Origin: Fonsecaea monophora
Taxonomy: Eukaryota; Ascomycota; Eurotiomycetes; Chaetothyriales; Herpotrichiellaceae
Length of the DNA: 64,000 bases
Direction of reading: 5' to 3'
Assembly (NCBI RefSeq): GCF_001642475.1
Contig: NW_019173938.1
Location: 1 to 64,000, forward strand
The position numbers and the translations under genes were made by a program. Shown in pieces: positions 61,756-64,000 of the stretch. Position 1 is the first letter of the stretch; every line of letters begins with the position of its first letter. The notes under the pieces were generated by a model. The model was not told the DNA's origin and made no database searches. It was given only the letters and a program-made list of their open reading frames with translations.

Positions 61756-64000
61756 ATGAGTGATTTGAGCCCGCAGTCCGAATCGCAGGCACCTGCTGCA
61801 TCAGCTCCGTCGCAGGCATCTAGCGACCAGCCCGCCACGAACAGCGCGCCTGCGAGTCAAACACCAGGCCATCCAAGCTTCAGAAGGTATACGATTGTCG
61901 CGAGCATTCTGTTTTCATTGACGCAATACGCTAACACGCCTCGCAGACAGCGCGCATCTCGAGCATGTGGTAAGCTCACCTCCTCTTCCTGAAAGTCCTT
62001 TTCACCTTGCGACGAGACGCGGATTGCGGTCAGGATGGGATCTGGTGGCTCGCGTAATGGATGGTCTTTGCCTCTCTCGCGAGTTGAAAGAATGTCACAA
62101 ACGATCCTGCGGACATGGTCAGCTTAATACTTTGGTCCCTCTGGAGATCGCGATAAACCGAGAACCTCGGTCCAAATGTGGTACTTTGTGATCGATCTGG
62201 TCGCTGGCAGTTGGAGACTTCCTGAGACACCATCGTGATCCAATGAGCATGTGCATACACGTCGAGGAAAGAGGTTTCCAATATTTGTTGAAGACATCGC
62301 TGACGCATTTGCTGTGTAGAAACATGTCATGCCCGCAAAGTACGTTTGCCATGCCACCACCGTACCAAAGGAAGACTGCGAAACTGGATCGAGTTCTAAC
62401 ATTTCCTCTGGATTAGGTACGATGCGACGCAGCGTCTCTCGGGTGAGAACTATCTATCTGCCATCGTCACCGCTGATCGTTGGTCATTGACTGTCTCTAG
62501 GGTTCCATGTACAAATTGTGTTGCCTTTTCTATTGAATGCCGGATTCCCGTGCCCAAGCGGAAAAGGGCCAACGCCGCCCGTGCCAAAGATGAGGAGAGG
62601 TAAGGTCATTGTCATCACTTGAACCTCCCACGAACCTCGTTTCCCAGTAACTAGCTACAGTACTCAGCAATACTGACGAGCACTGCAGTGAGGCCGGCGA
62701 CTCGCAACAGGCGGCGACACCTTCCGAGCCTCGCCCCGCGCGGCCAGCACAACCAAAGCCGACTGTTGGATACAATTCACCCGATGGCATTCCGTCGACA
62801 CAGATGTCAGAGGCGCAGGCCGCCCAACAAGCTGCCAACAACAGCACCATGGCACAGTTCATGAAGCCCAAATTCGCTCGAGCCCCGATTAAAGAAGCTG
62901 GGCGAGTAGCCTATCTTGGAGAGTCATCAAACCTGTCACTCCTTGTCCATGACCGCCATGGCACCACAGATGTTGTTCACTATCCCTTACCGGAGAACAT
63001 TAGAGGCGCCCGCGCTCGCCTAACAGAGCCTGACCAGATGGAAATAGAGATCCTTCAGCAGAGGGGTGCATTCCTTCTCCCACCCCGTGCGCTGTGTGAC
63101 GAGCTGGTGGATGCTTACTTTCGATGGGTTGCTCCTATCGTGCCAGTCATCAATCGAAGCCGCTTCATGAAGAGATATAAGGATACCAAGAACCCACCAT
63201 CGTTGTTGCTGCTGCAGGCTATCTTGCTGGCTGGTTCCAGAGTCTGCACCAACCCGCAACTGATGGATGCAACCGGCTCGACCACGCCGGCTGCAATGAC
63301 TTTCTACAAACGGGCAAAGGCTCTATACGATGCGAATTATGAGGATGATCGCATTACCATTGTCCAGGCTTTGATTCTGATGGGCTGGTACTGGGAGGGC
63401 CCCGAAGGTAAGGCATCAGCGGCCACCGAGTTCACCGACAACCCTCGATCTAACATTGCGGCAGATGTGACAAAGAACGTCTTTTACTGGACCAGGGTCG
63501 CCATTGTGGTTGCCCAGGGGGCGGGAATGCATCGAAGGTACTTTGGAACCGTACCCCCTATTTCCGAAGCTAACTAATCGTCTTCCACAGTGTGGAAAGT
63601 TCTCAATTGAGCAGACAAGATAAGCGTTTGTGGAAGAGAGTATGGTGGTCGCTCTTTACTAGAGATCGATCAGTAGCTGTGGCTCTAGGCCGACCTGTTT
63701 CGATCAACACGGACGATTCCGACGTAGAGATGATCACCGAGGAGGATTTTATCGAAGATGAGGGCGATCCGAACAATGACTACCAGGCCGACCCGGTGCA
63801 CATTCAGTTCTTCTTGCAATATGTCAAGCTCTGCGAGATCATGGGACTTGTGCTGTCTCAGCAATACTCGGTCGCCTCAAAAGCTCGACGGACCAACGCG
63901 ATCGACCTGACTCACAGCGATATGGCTCTTGCAGACTGGCTGCAAAACTGCCCTCGTGAAGTATATTGGGAACGCTCACGCCATCATTTCTGGTCTGCGC
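61756..64000 (+). CDS. Zn2Cys6 transcription factor, FarA/CTF1 type (3' end outside window)
   Basis: Exons: 61756-61886, 61947-61969, 62320-62339, 62417-62442, 62501-62599, 62689-63407, 63465-63537, and 63591 onward, open at the right edge. The zinc cluster is built from five exons, three of them micro-exons of 23, 20 and 26 nt. It reads RQRASRACETCHARKVRC and then DAASLGVPCTNC. Cysteines are C51, C54, C61, C70, C73 and C80 with canonical 2-6-8-2-6 spacing, followed by the basic PVPKRKRAN. From about 210 on a fungal-specific transcription factor domain appears (LPPRALCDELVDAYFRWV, VINRSRFM, RLWKRVWWSLFTRDRSVAVALGRP). The cluster sequence resembles FarA / cutinase transcription factor 1, which controls fatty-acid use and cutinase genes by binding CCTCGG-type sites. 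That assignment is from memory of the family; other members of the same subfamily are possible. The 63408-63464 intron is stop-free and a multiple of three. Confidence 0.85.

Noticed and set aside
1..64000. Transposons, integrated viruses, CRISPR arrays
   Set aside because: No transposase, reverse transcriptase, integrase, long terminal repeat, long terminal inverted repeat or spaced direct-repeat array was seen.

Overview
The window is nuclear DNA of a filamentous ascomycete (Pezizomycotina, most likely Eurotiomycetes). The genes have short introns (mostly 45-130 nt) with GT...AG borders. The families are typical of such fungi: MSB2 signalling mucin, SAT4-type rhodopsin-domain membrane protein, secreted manganese-type lipoxygenase, NACHT/STAND protein and FarA/CTF1-type Zn2Cys6 regulator. 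Intergenic spaces are long (0.3-3.5 kb). The class-level guess is inference from gene content; no rRNA or mitochondrial marker is present. I see no transposon, integrated virus or CRISPR array.

Layout. 1-2.5 kb: no gene found. 2.5-6.4 kb: histidinol-phosphatase, a split tRNA-Arg(CCU), and a cystathionine beta-lyase-type enzyme, so two amino-acid biosynthesis genes flank a tRNA. 6.4-12.3 kb: a 3.5-kb spacer leads into the MSB2 mucin. 13.2-23.8 kb: four minus-strand genes (LysM protein, AFG1-type mitochondrial ATPase, BEM1 polarity scaffold, SAC3/THP3-type protein). 24.2-29.5 kb: VPS36 (ESCRT-II) and MCD4 (GPI-anchor synthesis) on the plus strand. 30-31 kb: a hydrophilic, disordered small protein. 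32.9-42.8 kb: an accessory-looking stretch with a secreted lipoxygenase, a SAT4-type membrane protein and a NACHT/STAND protein, separated by gene-poor DNA. 43.3-47.2 kb: a Hva1/TUDOR small protein, an O-methyltransferase, an AcpS-type phosphopantetheinyl transferase and a penicillin-acyltransferase-like Ntn hydrolase. 47.5-60.9 kb: mostly mitochondrial genes (ATP synthase subunit k, MTFP1-like fission factor, carrier-like membrane protein, a large predicted mitochondrial protein, Msp1 ATPase) with an SDR and the monopolin subunit Csm1/Pcs1. 61.8-64 kb: a FarA/CTF1-type transcription factor that runs off the right edge.

How it works together. MSB2 and BEM1 belong to the same Cdc42/MAPK polarity pathway and lie 6 kb apart. 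MCD4 builds GPI anchors and VPS36 sorts ubiquitinated membrane proteins, so 10-30 kb is rich in cell-surface biology. AFG1, the phosphopantetheinyl transferase, subunit k, MTFP1-like, Msp1 and the 53-57 kb protein all point to mitochondria. I could not find a single undescribed multi-gene system. The strongest unexplained signals are a TACCGAGTA motif repeated at least 12 times and almost only between genes, a tRNA-Arg(CCU) with a 73-nt structured intron, micro-exons (three in a row encoding the zinc cluster of the last gene, one inside a TUDOR domain), a lipoxygenase with an atypical C-terminal residue, and a STAND protein ending in a spliced-in hydrophobic tail. Exon coordinates were derived by hand from splice motifs, frame and family resemblance; none is backed by transcript data.
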